The notes below the pieces were generated by a model, which had not been told where the DNA came from, did no database searches, and was given only the letters and a program-made list of their open reading frames with translations. Both the position numbers and the translations under genes were made by a program. From an uncultured Lysobacterales bacterium (GTDB taxonomy: Bacteria > Pseudomonadota > Gammaproteobacteria > Xanthomonadales > Ahniellaceae), in the NCBI GenBank assembly GCA_937924195.1, contig CALDVP010000091.1, positions 1-38,560 on the forward strand: DNA of 38,560 nt, given 5' to 3'. This document shows positions 19,214 to 30,751 of this stretch, in pieces; position 1 is the stretch's first letter, and every line of letters starts with the position of its first letter.

Positions 19214-21859
19214 TCAGAACGATTGGGCGACGACGGCCGACACCTCGGTCTCGAGATGGGCGAGCAGCGCCGCGCGCACCCGCTCGGTCTCGACCGCATC
19301 GAGCGCTCCATGGACGCCGGTCAGTTCGAAGTAGTCCTCCGCGCGCTCGCCGAAGGTCGCGATTCGCGCGTCATGCACCTGCACCCCGGACTCGCGCAGC
19401 GCCGCCGCGACATGCGCAAGCAGACCGGGACGATCGGCGCAGACCAGGGCGAGTCGCGTGCGGCCGCTCTCGGCCGGCTCGAAGTCGATCCGCGTCGGCA
19501 CGTGGAACTGGCGCTGCCGGCGCGACGCGACGCGGCGGGCAGGTTTCGCGTCGAGCTCCTCGCGGCTCAGCTCGTCGCGCAGACGAAGCGCGATCTGACC
19601 ACGACGCGCGGGGCTCGCGACGGGCGCGCCGTCGGCGCCGAGGATCTGGAAGGTATCGAGAGTATGGCCACAGCGGCTGGTCACGACGCGCGCCTCCAGC
19701 ACCGACAGGTCGAGCCGGTCGAACACGGCGGTGATGGTGGCAAATATGCCGGGCCGGTCGGTGGTGTAGACGAAGACCTCGGTCGAGCCGCGCTCGCGGG
19801 CGTCGCGCACCACCACCAGCGGCACCGCGGGATCGTCGTGCCGCAGGATCGAACGCGTCTGCCAGGCGATCTGCTCGGGCGTATAGCGCAGGAAGCTGTC
19901 GTCCGGGAATTCTTCCCAGAGTGCCTCGACCCGCTCGCGCCCCTCGCCGACCAGCACCAGCGCGGCGGCCCGCGCGTCGCGCACGCGCTCCGACGCGCCC
20001 GCAGGATGCGCCAGCCCGCGCGCCAGCGCATCGCGCGCGGCCTGATGAAGTTCCATCAGCAGCCGGTCGCGCCACGAGTTCCAGAGCTTCGGGCTGGTCG
20101 CGCGGATATCGGCCACGGTCAGGCAATAGAGATGGTCGAGGCGCTCATCGTCGCCGCAGGCCTCGGCAAAACGGCGCACCACCACCGGATCGCCGATGTC
20201 CTGCTTCTGCGCCGTCAGGGACATCAACAGGTGGTTGCGGACCAGCCACGCGACCAGTTCACCTTCGCTGGGCGCAAGACCCAGATTCGCGCTGAAGGCC
20301 AGCGCGTCCTCGGCACCGAGCTCCGAGTGGTCGCCGCCGCGGCCCTTGGCGATGTCGTGGAACAGGCCCGCCAGCACCAGCAGCGCCGGACGGCGCAGGC
20401 GGTGATGCAGCGCATGCGCCAACGGAAACTCCTGCGCCGCCTCGGGCCGCGCGAAAGCTCGGAGGTTGCGGATCACGAACAGCGTGTGCTGGTCCACGGT
20501 GTAGACGTGGAACAGGTCGTACTGCATGTGCCCCGAGACCGATGCGAAGGCCGGCAGCAGGCGGCCGAGTACGCCGTAGCGCGCCATCCGGGCCAGCGCC
20601 TGATCGACCGCCCCCGGATGGTCGAGGATCGCGAGAAAGGCTGCTCGGACGCCGGGTTGCGCGAGGAGCGGCTCGCCGAGGCGCGGCAAGGCCTCGTCGA
20701 TCGCCGTCAGCAGGGCCGAACCGAAGCCGCGGATCGACGGATCGTCGAGCGGCCAGCGGAAGGCCCGCACCAACAGTTCAGGGCGCTCGACCAGGTCGCG
20801 ACCCGGGGCAATGCCAAGACAATCGCCGCAACGCACGAAATCCGCGTCGACCGGACGCGTCTCGATCGCCGTGTCGCGCTCGGCGAAGCGGCGCAGGATC
20901 CGCTCATTGAGCCGGTCGATCGTCATCGCAGCACGGAAGACCGACTGCATGAAGCGCTCGACCCCGGCATTGCCGCCGTCCGGAGCGACGTGCCCGAAGG
21001 CTTCGGCGAGGCGGCGCTGGTGCTCGAACAGCAACCGCTCTTCCGGCCGCCGCGAGCCCGAGTGCAGCGCAAAGCGCACCCGCCATAGCGTGTCGCGGGC
21101 GGCAACGAGCTGCGCATGCTCGGCCGGCAGGATCAGGCCGGCGTCGGTGAGTGCCTCGAGGGTCGGACGCCCGAACCGTCGCCCGCCGATCCACAGGATC
21201 GTCGCGAGGTCGCGCAGCCCGCCAGGCCCCTCCTTGATGTTCGGCTCGAGGTTGTGAGCGGTGTCATTGAAGCGCGCGTGGCGCGCGGCCTGCTCGGCGA
21301 TCTTGGCCGTGGCGTAGCGGTCGGCCGGCCAGAAGTCCGGCGCTGCGAGTTCGTCCGCGAGGTCGCGCGCCGTACTTTGCGAGCCTGCGATCCAGCGCGC
21401 CTCGAAAAGGCTGGTCGCAATCGTGATGTCCGCGCGGCCGGCCTCGCCGCACTCGGCCACCGTGCGAACCGCATGCCCGACCTGGAGGCCGGCATCCCAG
21501 AGCCGTCCGAGGAAGCGCTCGACCGCGCGCGCGATGGCCTCATTGCGACCGGATGGGATGACGATCAGCAGGTCGACGTCGGAGCGTGGGTGTAACTCGC
21601 CGCGTCCAAATCCGCCGACCGCAAACAGCGCCGGCTGCGCCGCGGTGCCGAACTCGGCAGCCCAGGCCGCGAGGACGCCCTGCTCGACCGCCCACGCGCG
21701 TAGCGCCACGAGGCGCGCGATCGGCGCGCCGTCCGCGAAGGCCGCGGCGAGCGCCCGGTCGGCATGTTCGACCGCGACCCGGAGGAAAGAAGCCTCCCCG
21801 CCGGGCCCTTCGGCCGGCCACCAGTGCTCGGCATCCGGCGGTCGGGGCAGGCCGCTCAC
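19214..21859 (-). CDS. glnD: Bifunctional uridylyltransferase/uridylyl-removing enzyme GlnD
   Basis: [22 protein letters not shown] nucleotidyltransferase motif, [26 protein letters not shown] motif, two ACT domains. GTG start overlaps the map stop. Confidence 0.95.
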   Translation of the reverse strand: MSGLPRPPDAEHWWPAEGPGGEASFLRVAVEHADRALAAAFADGAPIARLVALRAWAVEQGVLAAWAAEFGTAAQPALFAVGGFGRGELHPRSDVDLLIVIPSGRNEAIARAVERFLGRLWDAGLQVGHAVRTVAECGEAGRADITIATSLFEARWIAGSQSTARDLADELAAPDFWPADRYATAKIAEQAARHARFNDTAHNLEPNIKEGPGGLRDLATILWIGGRRFGRPTLEALTDAGLILPAEHAQLVAARDTLWRVRFALHSGSRRPEERLLFEHQRRLAEAFGHVAPDGGNAGVERFMQSVFRAAMTIDRLNERILRRFAERDTAIETRPVDADFVRCGDCLGIAPGRDLVERPELLVRAFRWPLDDPSIRGFGSALLTAIDEALPRLGEPLLAQPGVRAAFLAILDHPGAVDQALARMARYGVLGRLLPAFASVSGHMQYDLFHVYTVDQHTLFVIRNLRAFARPEAAQEFPLAHALHHRLRRPALLVLAGLFHDIAKGRGGDHSELGAEDALAFSANLGLAPSEGELVAWLVRNHLLMSLTAQKQDIGDPVVVRRFAEACGDDERLDHLYCLTVADIRATSPKLWNSWRDRLLMELHQAARDALARGLAHPAGASERVRDARAAALVLVGEGRERVEALWEEFPDDSFLRYTPEQIAWQTRSILRHDDPAVPLVVVRDARERGSTEVFVYTTDRPGIFATITAVFDRLDLSVLEARVVTSRCGHTLDTFQILGADGAPVASPARRGQIALRLRDELSREELDAKPARRVASRRQRQFHVPTRIDFEPAESGRTRLALVCADRPGLLAHVAAALRESGVQVHDARIATFGERAEDYFELTGVHGALDAVETERVRAALLAHLETEVSAVVAQSF

Positions 21860-22671
21860 TCGGGAATCCGCTCCCCGGCGTAGGCGGTCAGCACCTCGAA
21901 GCCATCTCGCGTCACCGCGATCGTGTGCTCCCACTGCGCCGACAGCGAGTGGTCGCGGGTCACGACGGTCCAGCCGTCCGGCAGCAGCCGCGTGTGGCGC
22001 GCGCCGGCATTGACCATCGGCTCGATGGTAAAGGTCATACCCTCCTCAAGGACCAGGCCCTCGCCGGGCCGGCCGTAGTGCAGCACCTGCGGCTCCTCGT
22101 GGTAGACCTCGCCGATGCCGTGGCCGCAGTATTCGCGGACCACCGAGAAGCGCTCGGACTCGACCAGTGACTGGATCGCGTGGCCGACGTCGCCGAGCGT
22201 CGCCCCGGGGCGCACCGCGCGGATGCCTGCCCACATCGCCCGATGGGTCACCGCGACCAGGCGCTTCGCCAGGACCGACGGCTCGCCGACCATGTACATG
22301 CGACTGGTGTCGCCGTGGACGCCGTCCTTGATCACGGTGACGTCGATGTTGAGGATGTCGCCGTTCTTGAGCACCTTCGACGGGCTAGGAATGCCGTGGC
22401 AGATCACGTTGTTGACCGAGGTGCAGATCGCCGCCGGGAACGGCACCCGGCCGTGACCACCGCCGTAGCCGACATTGGCCGGGATCGCCTGCTGGTGCTT
22501 GACGATGTGCTCATGGCAGAGGCGGTCGAGTTCGGCCGTGGTGACGCCGGGACGCACATGCGGGCCGATCATGTCGAGTACCTCGGCGGCGAGACGGCCA
22601 GCAACGCGCATGCGCTCTAGGACCTCGGGGCTCTTCGGCCTGACGCGCGGTGTGCGCACGGTGTCCTTCAT
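21856..22671 (-). CDS. map: Type I methionine aminopeptidase
   Basis: [76 protein letters not shown]. Start set at [14 protein letters not shown]. Confidence 0.96.
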   Translation of the reverse strand: MKDTVRTPRVRPKSPEVLERMRVAGRLAAEVLDMIGPHVRPGVTTAELDRLCHEHIVKHQQAIPANVGYGGGHGRVPFPAAICTSVNNVICHGIPSPSKVLKNGDILNIDVTVIKDGVHGDTSRMYMVGEPSVLAKRLVAVTHRAMWAGIRAVRPGATLGDVGHAIQSLVESERFSVVREYCGHGIGEVYHEEPQVLHYGRPGEGLVLEEGMTFTIEPMVNAGARHTRLLPDGWTVVTRDHSLSAQWEHTIAVTRDGFEVLTAYAGERIPE

Positions 22672-22846
22672 CGCGGAAATCCTTGGAACGGGGTGGCAGG
22701 CGTCGGGCTGCGGCGAGGCCGGTGGCCGACGCGGCAGGTCGGTGGCGTGTCCGCGCGCAAGCTCGGACACTGGGATTTGGAGCTTAGTGGCCGCGCCGTG
22801 AACGGTCACGTTGGTCCCGGCAACTGGCCCGGGCGCTTGATCCGGT

Positions 22847-22876
22847 TTGCCGACGCCTACCGCCGCACCCTATACT
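22847..22876 (+). promoter_or_regulatory. Candidate rpsB promoter
   Basis: TATACT (22871-22876) with upstream TTGCCG (22847-22852), 18-bp spacer, in the divergent map/rpsB intergenic region. Confidence 0.45.
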
Positions 22877-23151
22877 TTCGATGCTTTGTCGTCGCCCCTG
22901 CGGGGTCGACGACCCTGCGAACGACCGGGACGGTTGCGCCGCCCGGGCGAATCCGGCGGTCCCGCCGGAAATCCACACACGTCATCGTCACTGGCTTCGG
23001 GGTGCCCCGCGTCGTCCGGCCCGTCCATACCGAGGAGGGGCCCGATCGCCCGGGGTCGTCGCCAGCGGATGCGTGGAGGCCACCAACCCCGAGGCGCGTC
23101 CTTCGAACCGGGCCACGGCCGCCCCGCGCCTCAGCAGCCAGGAGTATTGCC

Positions 23152-24015
23152 ATGCCCCAGGTCACGATGCGCCAGATGCTCGAAGCGGGCGTCCACTTCG
23201 GCCACCAGACCCGTTATTGGAACCCGCGCATGGCGCCGTTCATCTTCGGCGCCCGCGGCAAGATCCACATCATCAATCTCGAGAAGACGGTCCCCTTGTT
23301 CAACGACGCGATGAACTTCGTGTCGGGACTCGCGCAGAAGCGCGGCCAGCTGCTGTTCGTCGGAACCAAGCGCTCGGCGCGTGAGGCGATCAAGGCCGAG
23401 GCCATCCGCTGCGGTATGCCCTACGTGGCCCAGCGCTGGCTCGGCGGCATGCTGACGAACTTCCGCACCGTCAAGCAGTCGATCGCAAGGCTCAAGGAAC
23501 TCGAGCAGATGGAGGCCGACGGCAGCATCAACCGCTTCGTCAAGCACGAGGTCCTCTCGCTCAAGCGCGAGCGCGAGAAGCTCGAGGCCTCGCTCGGCGG
23601 CATCAAGAACATGTCGAGCCTGCCGGATGCCCTGTTCGTGATCGACATCGGCCACGAGAACATCGCCGTCGAAGAGGCCCGCAAGCTCGGCATCCCGGTG
23701 GTCGCCGTGGTCGACACCAACTACGACCCGGGCCTCGTCGACTACGCGATCCCGGGCAACGACGACGCGATCCGAGCGGTCCAGCTCTACGCGCGCGCCG
23801 TCGCCGACGCCGTGCTCGAGGGCAAGGCCGCGGCCCCGATCCAGGCCTCGACCGCCAAGGACGAGTTCGTCGAAGTGGATGCCGAAGGCAATCCGGTCGA
23901 TGGCGACGGCGATGAGAAGCGCGGCCGCGGCCCGGCCAAGCGCCCGCCGGCCAAGCGCCCTGCCGGTGCCCGCCGCGGCCCGGCCGGTCGCGGCCCCCGC
24001 GACGCCGCCGACTGA
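23152..24015 (+). CDS. rpsB: 30S ribosomal protein S2
   Basis: [46 protein letters not shown]...[17 protein letters not shown]. Confidence 0.98.
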   Translation: MPQVTMRQMLEAGVHFGHQTRYWNPRMAPFIFGARGKIHIINLEKTVPLFNDAMNFVSGLAQKRGQLLFVGTKRSAREAIKAEAIRCGMPYVAQRWLGGMLTNFRTVKQSIARLKELEQMEADGSINRFVKHEVLSLKREREKLEASLGGIKNMSSLPDALFVIDIGHENIAVEEARKLGIPVVAVVDTNYDPGLVDYAIPGNDDAIRAVQLYARAVADAVLEGKAAAPIQASTAKDEFVEVDAEGNPVDGDGDEKRGRGPAKRPPAKRPAGARRGPAGRGPRDAAD

Positions 24016-24054
24016 GCCAACCCCCAAATCCCGCAACATCAGGACACACCACCC

Positions 24055-24927
24055 ATGGAAATCACCGCAACCCTGGTCAAGGAGCTGCGCGAACGCTCCG
24101 GCGCCGGGATGATGGAATGCAAGAAAGCGCTGATCGAGAATGGCGGCGACATCGAGGCCGCGATCGAGTGGCTGCGCAAGCAGGGCCTCGCCAAGGCCGA
24201 CAAGAAGGCCAGCCGGATCGCCGCCGAGGGCCGCATCGTGGTCGCGACCGATGGTGCGCGCGCGGTGATGGTGGAGATCAACTCGGAAACCGATTTCGTC
24301 GCCAAGGATGAGAACTTCGTGGCCTTCGCCGATTCCGTCGCGCAGGTTGCCCTCGCTGGCGGCGCGACCTCGGTCGAGTCCCTGCTCGCTGCGACGATGC
24401 CGGTTGGCGGCACCGTCGAGGAGGCGCGCCAGGCCCTGGTCGCCAAGTGCGGCGAGAACGTGCAGGTACGCCGCATGGTGGCGGTCGCCGGTGCCGGGCG
24501 GCTCGCGACCTACGTCCACGGCGGCCGGATCGGTGTCGTGGTCGAGATCGAGGGTGGCAACGACGAGCTCGGCCGCGGCATCGCGATGCACGTCGCGGCG
24601 ATGAACCCGGCCTACCTCTCGCCGGAGCAGGTTCCAGCCGAGATCGTCGCCCGCGAGAAGGACATCGCGCTGGCCCAGGTCAAGGACTCGGGCAAGCCCG
24701 TCGAGGTTCTCGAGAAGATGATCTCGGGCAAGGTTCGCAAGACCCTTTCTGAGATGTGCCTGACCGGCCAGCCGTACGTGATCGACCCGAACGTCACGGT
24801 CGAGGAAGCGCTGCGCAAGGCCGGCGCGAAGTTGCTCGGTTTCCATCGCCTCGCCGTCGGCGAAGGCATCGAGAAGAAATCCGAGGACTTCGCTGCCGAG
24901 GTGATGAAGCAGGCCGGCCTCGCCTGA
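24055..24927 (+). CDS. tsf: Elongation factor Ts
   Basis: [50 protein letters not shown]. Confidence 0.98.
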   Translation: MEITATLVKELRERSGAGMMECKKALIENGGDIEAAIEWLRKQGLAKADKKASRIAAEGRIVVATDGARAVMVEINSETDFVAKDENFVAFADSVAQVALAGGATSVESLLAATMPVGGTVEEARQALVAKCGENVQVRRMVAVAGAGRLATYVHGGRIGVVVEIEGGNDELGRGIAMHVAAMNPAYLSPEQVPAEIVAREKDIALAQVKDSGKPVEVLEKMISGKVRKTLSEMCLTGQPYVIDPNVTVEEALRKAGAKLLGFHRLAVGEGIEKKSEDFAAEVMKQAGLA

Positions 24928-24955
24928 GCTCGCCCGCAGCCGGGAACGCAACGAG

Positions 24956-24982
24956 AAAAGGAGCCCCCGCGGCTCCTTTTTT
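24956..24982 (+). terminator. Intrinsic terminator after tsf
   Basis: AAAAGGAGCC-cccgc-GGCTCCTTTT perfect stem followed by further T residues. Confidence 0.88.
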
Positions 24983-25045
24983 CTGCGCGACCGGCGATCC
25001 GAAATGCCCCAGGTCCCGCCCAAAACCCGACGCCGAGGTGATGCC

Positions 25046-25774
25046 GTGCCGACGAAGACGATCAAGTACAAGCGCATCCTGCTCAAGCTCTCCGGCGAGG
25101 CTCTGATGGGGCGCTTCGACTATGGGATCGATCCTGAGACCATCGGACGCCTGGCCGAAGAGGTCATGGAAATCCGGCGCCTCGGCGTCGAGGTGGCGCT
25201 GGTGATCGGCGGCGGGAACATCTTCCGCGGCGCGGGACTTGCCGAGGGCGGCATGGATCGCGTCACCGGCGACCACATGGGCATGCTCGCGACCGTGATC
25301 AACGCGCTGGCGATGCAGGACGCCCTCGAGAAGCGCGGCGGCTATGCCCGCGTGATGAGCGCGATCAAGATCAACGACGTCTGCGAGGACTTCATCCGCC
25401 GCCGCGCGATCCGCCACCTCGAGAAGGGACGCATCCCGATCTTCGCGGCCGGCACGGGCAATCCGTTCTTTACCACCGACTCGGCCGCGGCGCTGCGCGC
25501 GATCGAGATCGGCGCCGACCTGCTCCTCAAGGCGACCAAGGTCGACGGCGTCTACAGCGCTGATCCGAAAAAGGTGAAATCCGCGACGCGCTTCGCGCAT
25601 CTGTCCTACGACGAGGTGATTGCGCGCAAGCTCAACGTGATGGACACGGCGGCCATCGCGCTGTGCCGCGACCACGGCATGCCGATGCGGATCTACGACA
25701 TGAACCAGACGGGTAACCTCCTGCGGATCGTCCGCGGCGAGACGGTCGGTACCCTGGTCGATCGCGGCGCCTGA
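25046..25774 (+). CDS. pyrH: UMP kinase
   Basis: [74 protein letters not shown] start chosen; an upstream in-frame ATG at 25004 exists. Confidence 0.95.
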   Translation: MPTKTIKYKRILLKLSGEALMGRFDYGIDPETIGRLAEEVMEIRRLGVEVALVIGGGNIFRGAGLAEGGMDRVTGDHMGMLATVINALAMQDALEKRGGYARVMSAIKINDVCEDFIRRRAIRHLEKGRIPIFAAGTGNPFFTTDSAAALRAIEIGADLLLKATKVDGVYSADPKKVKSATRFAHLSYDEVIARKLNVMDTAAIALCRDHGMPMRIYDMNQTGNLLRIVRGETVGTLVDRGA

Positions 25775-25866
25775 GAGAAGCAGACGCCCCCTGTCGGCGC
25801 CGCGGGATGTGGTCGCCGCGCCGCTATACTCCACGACCTTTCTGGCGCGACACGGAATCCAGCTCC

Positions 25867-26430
25867 ATGGCCACGATCGCCGACATCAAAAAGGACGCCG
25901 AGACGCGGATGGGCAAGTGCGTCGAAGCCCTCAAGCACGAGCTGCAGCGGCTGCGCACCGGACGGGCGAGCACGGCCCTCGTCGATCACCTCAAGGTCAG
26001 CTACTACGGCAGCGAGGTGCCGCTCAGCCAAGTCGCGACCGTCGCGATCGCCGATGCGCGCTCGCTGACGATCACACCGTGGGAAAAGAACATGGTCGGC
26101 CCGGTCGAGAAGGCGATCCTGGCCTCTGATCTCGGCCTCACACCGACCACGGCCGGCCAGATCATCCGCATCAACCTGCCCGCGCTGACCGAGCAGCGCC
26201 GCAAGGAGTTGGCCAAGCACGTCGCGCACGAAGGCGAAAACGCCAAGGTTGCGATCCGCAACGTGCGCCGCGACGCGATGACCCACGTCAAGGAGCTGCT
26301 CAAGGAGCGCAAGGTCACCGAAGACGAGGAGCGACGCGCCGAGGAGGACATCCAGAAGCTCACCGACAAGTGGGTCAAGGAGGTCGACGGCGTGACTCGC
26401 GCCAAGGAACAGGAGCTGATGGCGCTCTGA
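25867..26430 (+). CDS. frr: Ribosome recycling factor
   Basis: DAETRMGKCVEALKHELQRLRTGRAS, ITPWEKNMVGPVEKAI, RRDAMTHVKELLKERKVTEDEERRAEEDIQKLTDK. Confidence 0.97.
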   Translation: MATIADIKKDAETRMGKCVEALKHELQRLRTGRASTALVDHLKVSYYGSEVPLSQVATVAIADARSLTITPWEKNMVGPVEKAILASDLGLTPTTAGQIIRINLPALTEQRRKELAKHVAHEGENAKVAIRNVRRDAMTHVKELLKERKVTEDEERRAEEDIQKLTDKWVKEVDGVTRAKEQELMAL

Positions 26431-26455
26431 CGCGCGACTCGAGGGCCCGCGCGAC

Positions 26456-27250
26456 ATGCCCATGTCACTCACGAGCGACCCCGCAGTGGTCGCGCCAGCG
26501 ACTGGGCACGCCCCCAAGTCGCTGCCCCAGCACGTCGCCATCGTCATGGACGGTAACGGCCGCTGGGCGGAGCGTCGCGGCAAGCCGCGCAACTACGGTC
26601 ACCGCATGGGCGCGAGCGCCGTTCGCGCGACCGTCGAGCACTGCCTTCGCCGCGGCATCCCGCACCTGACGCTGTTCGCGTTCTCGAGCGAGAACTGGGC
26701 GCGGCCCGCGGGAGAGGTCAGCGCGCTGATGGGTCTTTTCCTGAAGGCGCTCGATCGCGAGGTCGGCCAGCTCGACCAACACGGCGTGCGCCTCGACTTC
26801 ATCGGCGATGCCGATGCGTTCTCGGAACCGCTGCGCGAACGGATGCGGCACGCGGTCGAACTGACGCGCCAGAATACGGCCATCCGGGTCAACGTCGCGG
26901 TCAACTACGGCGGCCGCTGGGACCTTGCCGCGGCTTGCCGCCGACTGGCCGAGCGGGCCGTGCGCGGCGAGCTCGACCCGGCATCGATCGACATCTCTGC
27001 CGTAGCCGCCGAGGTCGCGCTGGCCGATCAGCCGGAGCCGGACCTGTTCATCCGTAGCGGCGGCGACCAACGGATCAGTAACTTCCTGCTGTGGCAACTC
27101 GCCTACACCGAACTCGTATTTACCGAGACACTGTGGCCAGACTTCGGCGCTGCCGATCTCGAGCACGCTTTTTCCGAGTACGCGGCGCGCGAACGTCGCT
27201 TCGGCCTGACCGGTGAGCAGGTTCGCCGTGCAGCACAGGGCGCGCCATGA
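26456..27250 (+). CDS. uppS: Undecaprenyl diphosphate synthase (cis-prenyltransferase)
   Basis: [68 protein letters not shown]. Start could be 26456 or 26462. Confidence 0.95.
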   Translation: MPMSLTSDPAVVAPATGHAPKSLPQHVAIVMDGNGRWAERRGKPRNYGHRMGASAVRATVEHCLRRGIPHLTLFAFSSENWARPAGEVSALMGLFLKALDREVGQLDQHGVRLDFIGDADAFSEPLRERMRHAVELTRQNTAIRVNVAVNYGGRWDLAAACRRLAERAVRGELDPASIDISAVAAEVALADQPEPDLFIRSGGDQRISNFLLWQLAYTELVFTETLWPDFGAADLEHAFSEYAARERRFGLTGEQVRRAAQGAP

Positions 27251-28071
27251 CGGAGCTGTCGGCTCGGATCGCGACTGCCTGCGTGCTCGCCCCGGTCGGC
27301 ATTGCGGCCGTGCTGTTACTCGATTCGCCCGGCTTCGCCCTGGTGGTCGCGGCGATCTTCGTTTTTGGCTTGACCGAATGGGCGCGCCTCATCGGCCTCA
27401 CGACCCTCGCCACGCGCGCGCTATTGGTCCTGGTCAACATCGCACTGATGGCCTTTCTGTGGGAGGAACGAAACACCCCCTGGCTGTTGTGGACGCTGAT
27501 CATCGGCATTGCCTGGTGGCCGCTTGCGGCATTGTGGCTGCGGCACTACCACTTCGCCGAGGCCGGCAAGCGCCGCAATGCCGGCCTCAAGGCTGTCGCC
27601 GGGACCCTGATCGTAGTCCCCGCCTGGGCCGCCGCCGTGATGCTGCACCGCAGCGGCGAGCACGGCGAGTGGTGGGTGCTCTACGTGTTGTTGCTGGTAT
27701 GGATCGCCGACGTCGCGGCGTATTTCGCCGGGCGGCGTTTCGGCCGGACCAAGCTTGCGCCGCAGATCAGCCCCGGCAAGACCCGGGCCGGCCTGTGGGG
27801 CGCCCTCATCGGCTCGATCCTGTTCGCGGCCGGAGTGACCCTGTGGCTCGGCTGGGAAGCCCGGCCGGCCGCGGCACTGATCGCGCTGAGTCTCGTCACG
27901 GTGCTGTTCTCGGTCGTCGGCGACCTCTTCGAAAGCCTGATCAAGCGGCACTCGAACGCGAAGGACTCCGGTCACGTTCTGCCCGGCCATGGCGGCGTCT
28001 TCGACCGCTTCGACAGCCTGTTCGCGGCGCTACCGATTTTCGGCGTCGGCAAGATCCTGGTCGGCTTCTGA
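27247..28071 (+). CDS. cdsA: Phosphatidate cytidylyltransferase
   Basis: Multispan membrane protein; C-terminal signature [36 protein letters not shown]. Confidence 0.95.
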   Translation: MTELSARIATACVLAPVGIAAVLLLDSPGFALVVAAIFVFGLTEWARLIGLTTLATRALLVLVNIALMAFLWEERNTPWLLWTLIIGIAWWPLAALWLRHYHFAEAGKRRNAGLKAVAGTLIVVPAWAAAVMLHRSGEHGEWWVLYVLLLVWIADVAAYFAGRRFGRTKLAPQISPGKTRAGLWGALIGSILFAAGVTLWLGWEARPAAALIALSLVTVLFSVVGDLFESLIKRHSNAKDSGHVLPGHGGVFDRFDSLFAALPIFGVGKILVGF

Positions 28072-28079
28072 GCACCACG

Positions 28080-29258
28080 ATGCGCAGCGTGTCGATCCTC
28101 GGTGCGACCGGCTCGATCGGCGCCAGCGCGCTCGATGTGGTGCGCCGGCACCCGGATCGCTTCCGGATCGCGTCGCTTTCGGCGCACCGCGACGTCGATC
28201 GGCTGATCGCGCTCGCAGCGGAGTTCCGACCGGCACGGGTCGCGATCGCCGACGCGGGCCTGATCGATGCGCTTGCCGACGGACTGCGCGAATCTGGCGT
28301 GGACGCGGAAGCCCTCGCCGGACCAGCAGCGCTCGAGGCGCTTGCCTCCGACCCGGCTGCGGACACCATCGTCGCCGCGATCGTCGGCGCCGCCGGACTC
28401 GGGTCGACGCTGGCGGCGGCGCGCGCCGGCAAGCGCATCCTGCTCGCCAACAAGGAGGCCGTCGTCCTCGCCGGCGCCCTGCTGATCCCCGCGCTGGCCA
28501 GCGGTGGCGGCGAACTGTTACCGATCGACTCCGAGCACAACGCGATCTTCCAGTGCCTGCCCCGAGGCTATGACGGCGATCCCGACCGCCACGGCGTCGA
28601 GCGGATCATCCTGACGGCCTCGGGCGGACCTTTCCTGCGCACGCCCGCATCCGAACTCGCCCGCGTCACGCCGGAGGCCGCCTGCGCGCATCCGAACTGG
28701 ACCATGGGCCGCAAGATCTCGGTCGACTCGGCGACGCTGATGAACAAGGGACTCGAGGTCATCGAGGCTCACTGGCTATTCGGCGCTCCGGCCTCCCGCA
28801 TCGAGGTCGTCGTCCACCCCCAGAGCGTGGTCCACTCGCTGGTGGCCTATCGTGACGGATCGGTGCTCGCGCAGCTCGGCCAGCCCGACATGCGCACCGC
28901 GATCGCCTATGGCCTCGGCTGGCCCGACCGGATCGAGGCCGGCGTTGCGGCCCTCGACCTCGCCGCGCTTGCACGCCTCGACTTCGAGGCCCCGGACCGG
29001 ACTCGATTCCCGGCTCTCGATCTCGCCTATCACGCGCTCGAGGCGGGTGGCACGGCGCCCGGGGTGCTGAACGCGGCCAACGAGGTGGCGGTCGATGCCT
29101 TCCTGAATGGTCGAATCGGCTTCGCCGCGATCGCCACGGTGGTGCGGGATACACTCGAGCGCCTCGCGGCCGAGCCGGTGCGTGACATCGACCAGCTCCT
29201 CGCGGTCGATCGCGCAGCCCGGGACGCGGCCCTTCGTTCGATCGCGGAGCGCGCATGA
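28080..29258 (+). CDS. dxr: 1-deoxy-D-xylulose 5-phosphate reductoisomerase
   Basis: [89 protein letters not shown]. Confidence 0.96.
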   Translation: MRSVSILGATGSIGASALDVVRRHPDRFRIASLSAHRDVDRLIALAAEFRPARVAIADAGLIDALADGLRESGVDAEALAGPAALEALASDPAADTIVAAIVGAAGLGSTLAAARAGKRILLANKEAVVLAGALLIPALASGGGELLPIDSEHNAIFQCLPRGYDGDPDRHGVERIILTASGGPFLRTPASELARVTPEAACAHPNWTMGRKISVDSATLMNKGLEVIEAHWLFGAPASRIEVVVHPQSVVHSLVAYRDGSVLAQLGQPDMRTAIAYGLGWPDRIEAGVAALDLAALARLDFEAPDRTRFPALDLAYHALEAGGTAPGVLNAANEVAVDAFLNGRIGFAAIATVVRDTLERLAAEPVRDIDQLLAVDRAARDAALRSIAERA

Positions 29259-30601
29259 CCGAGTTCCTCGGGTCGGTCGGGTGGTTCGTCGTCACCCTGG
29301 GCCTCCTGATCACCTTTCACGAGTTCGGGCACTTCTGGGTCGCGCGCCGACTCGGCGTGCGTGTGCTGCGGTTCTCGGTCGGTTTCGGCCGCCCGCTGTG
29401 GCGTCGCCACGGGCGCGACGGCACCGAATACGTGATCGCTGCAATCCCGCTCGGCGGCTACGTCAAGATGCTCGACGAGCGCGAGGAGGCGGTGCCCGGC
29501 GCAGCCGCGGCGCAGAGCTTCAACCGCCAACCGGTGTGGGGCCGCATCGCGATAGTGGCCGCCGGCCCCCTCGCCAACATCCTGTTCGCGGTCGGCGCGT
29601 TCTGGCTCATGTTCGTGATCGGCAAGCCGGACTTCCGGCCCATCATCGACGAGCCGTCCGGCATCGCCGCGAGCGCCGGCCTCCGTGCCGGCGACGAACT
29701 GGTAAAGATCGACGGGCGCGAGGTCGCAACCTGGAGCGAGGCGACGATCGCACTCGTCAAGGTCGCGCTGGCCCGCAGCGACGTTGATCTCGAGGTGCGC
29801 GAACCAGACGGCGACCTTCGATCGGCGCGGCTGGCCGTCTCCGGCCTGCCCCGGCACCTCGACGAGCGCGAAGCACTGGCGGCGATCGGCATCCGGGCCC
29901 GTGCACCGATCGCGCCTGCCGTTGCAGGGCGGATCGTGGCCGGGCGACCTGCGGCTGCCGCGGGCCTGCGCCCCGGCGACGCCATCGAGTCGGTCAATGG
30001 CCATCCGGTGGCGGACTTCCGCGCACTGATCGACCTCGTCCAAACCGAGGCGGCCCGCGATCCCCGACTCCAACTCGGGATCCGCCGTGACGGCAACCGG
30101 CTCGACGTGGCGGTGACCGCCGAAGCCGCCGCCGGGCCGGACGGTAGCCCCCGCTGGCTGATCGGCATCGCTCCGCCCGACCTCCGCGATGCGGTGCGTC
30201 GTTACGGATTGCTCGCCGCCCTGCCGGCCGCCGTCGAAGAGACCTGGCGAATGACCGCGACCACCCTCGAGTTTCTCGGCAGGATGTTGGTCGGTCACGC
30301 CTCGCTCGATAACGTCGCCGGTCCGGTCGGGATCGCGCAGACCGCCAACAGCTCGGCGTCGATGGGACTCCCCTGGTTCTTGTCCTTCCTTGCGCTGATG
30401 TCCTTGAGCATCGGCATTCTGAACCTCTTGCCGATCCCGATCTTGGATGGCGGACACCTCCTGTATTACCTTATCGAGCTCGTGAAGGGCAGCCCGGTCA
30501 GCAATCGCGTGATGGTGGTCGGGCAGTACGTGGGGCTCCTGATGCTCGCCGGGCTCACGGGCCTTGCCTTTTACAACGATCTCGCCCGGCTGCTGCCGTG
30601 A
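29255..30601 (+). CDS. rseP: RIP metalloprotease RseP (site-2 protease)
   Basis: [27 protein letters not shown] (HExxH), PDZ domains, [19 protein letters not shown]. Confidence 0.96.
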   Translation: MTEFLGSVGWFVVTLGLLITFHEFGHFWVARRLGVRVLRFSVGFGRPLWRRHGRDGTEYVIAAIPLGGYVKMLDEREEAVPGAAAAQSFNRQPVWGRIAIVAAGPLANILFAVGAFWLMFVIGKPDFRPIIDEPSGIAASAGLRAGDELVKIDGREVATWSEATIALVKVALARSDVDLEVREPDGDLRSARLAVSGLPRHLDEREALAAIGIRARAPIAPAVAGRIVAGRPAAAAGLRPGDAIESVNGHPVADFRALIDLVQTEAARDPRLQLGIRRDGNRLDVAVTAEAAAGPDGSPRWLIGIAPPDLRDAVRRYGLLAALPAAVEETWRMTATTLEFLGRMLVGHASLDNVAGPVGIAQTANSSASMGLPWFLSFLALMSLSIGILNLLPIPILDGGHLLYYLIELVKGSPVSNRVMVVGQYVGLLMLAGLTGLAFYNDLARLLP

Positions 30602-30751
30602 CGGGCGGCCTGCCCTGCCAATAACGCATGTGCGGCCCACGAAGGCCGCGCGGCCGGACCGGAAAGGCTGCCCACCCGGGTCGCATCACTGGTCCGACAA
30701 TCGCCGGACGCAACTGCCCTCCGGGGTGGTGGCGTCCCTGCTGGAGTGACC

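Noticed and set aside
23131-25086. 651-aa minus-strand ORF opposite rpsB-tsf
   Set aside because: Shadow of two unmistakable translation genes; also runs through the tsf intrinsic terminator.
25825-25830. TATACT before frr as a promoter
   Set aside because: Good -10-like hexamer but no recognisable -35 at 16-18 bp; frr may simply be read through from pyrH.
29030-30640. 536-aa minus-strand ORF opposite rseP
   Set aside because: Antisense shadow; rseP shows HExxH, PDZ and LDGG motifs.
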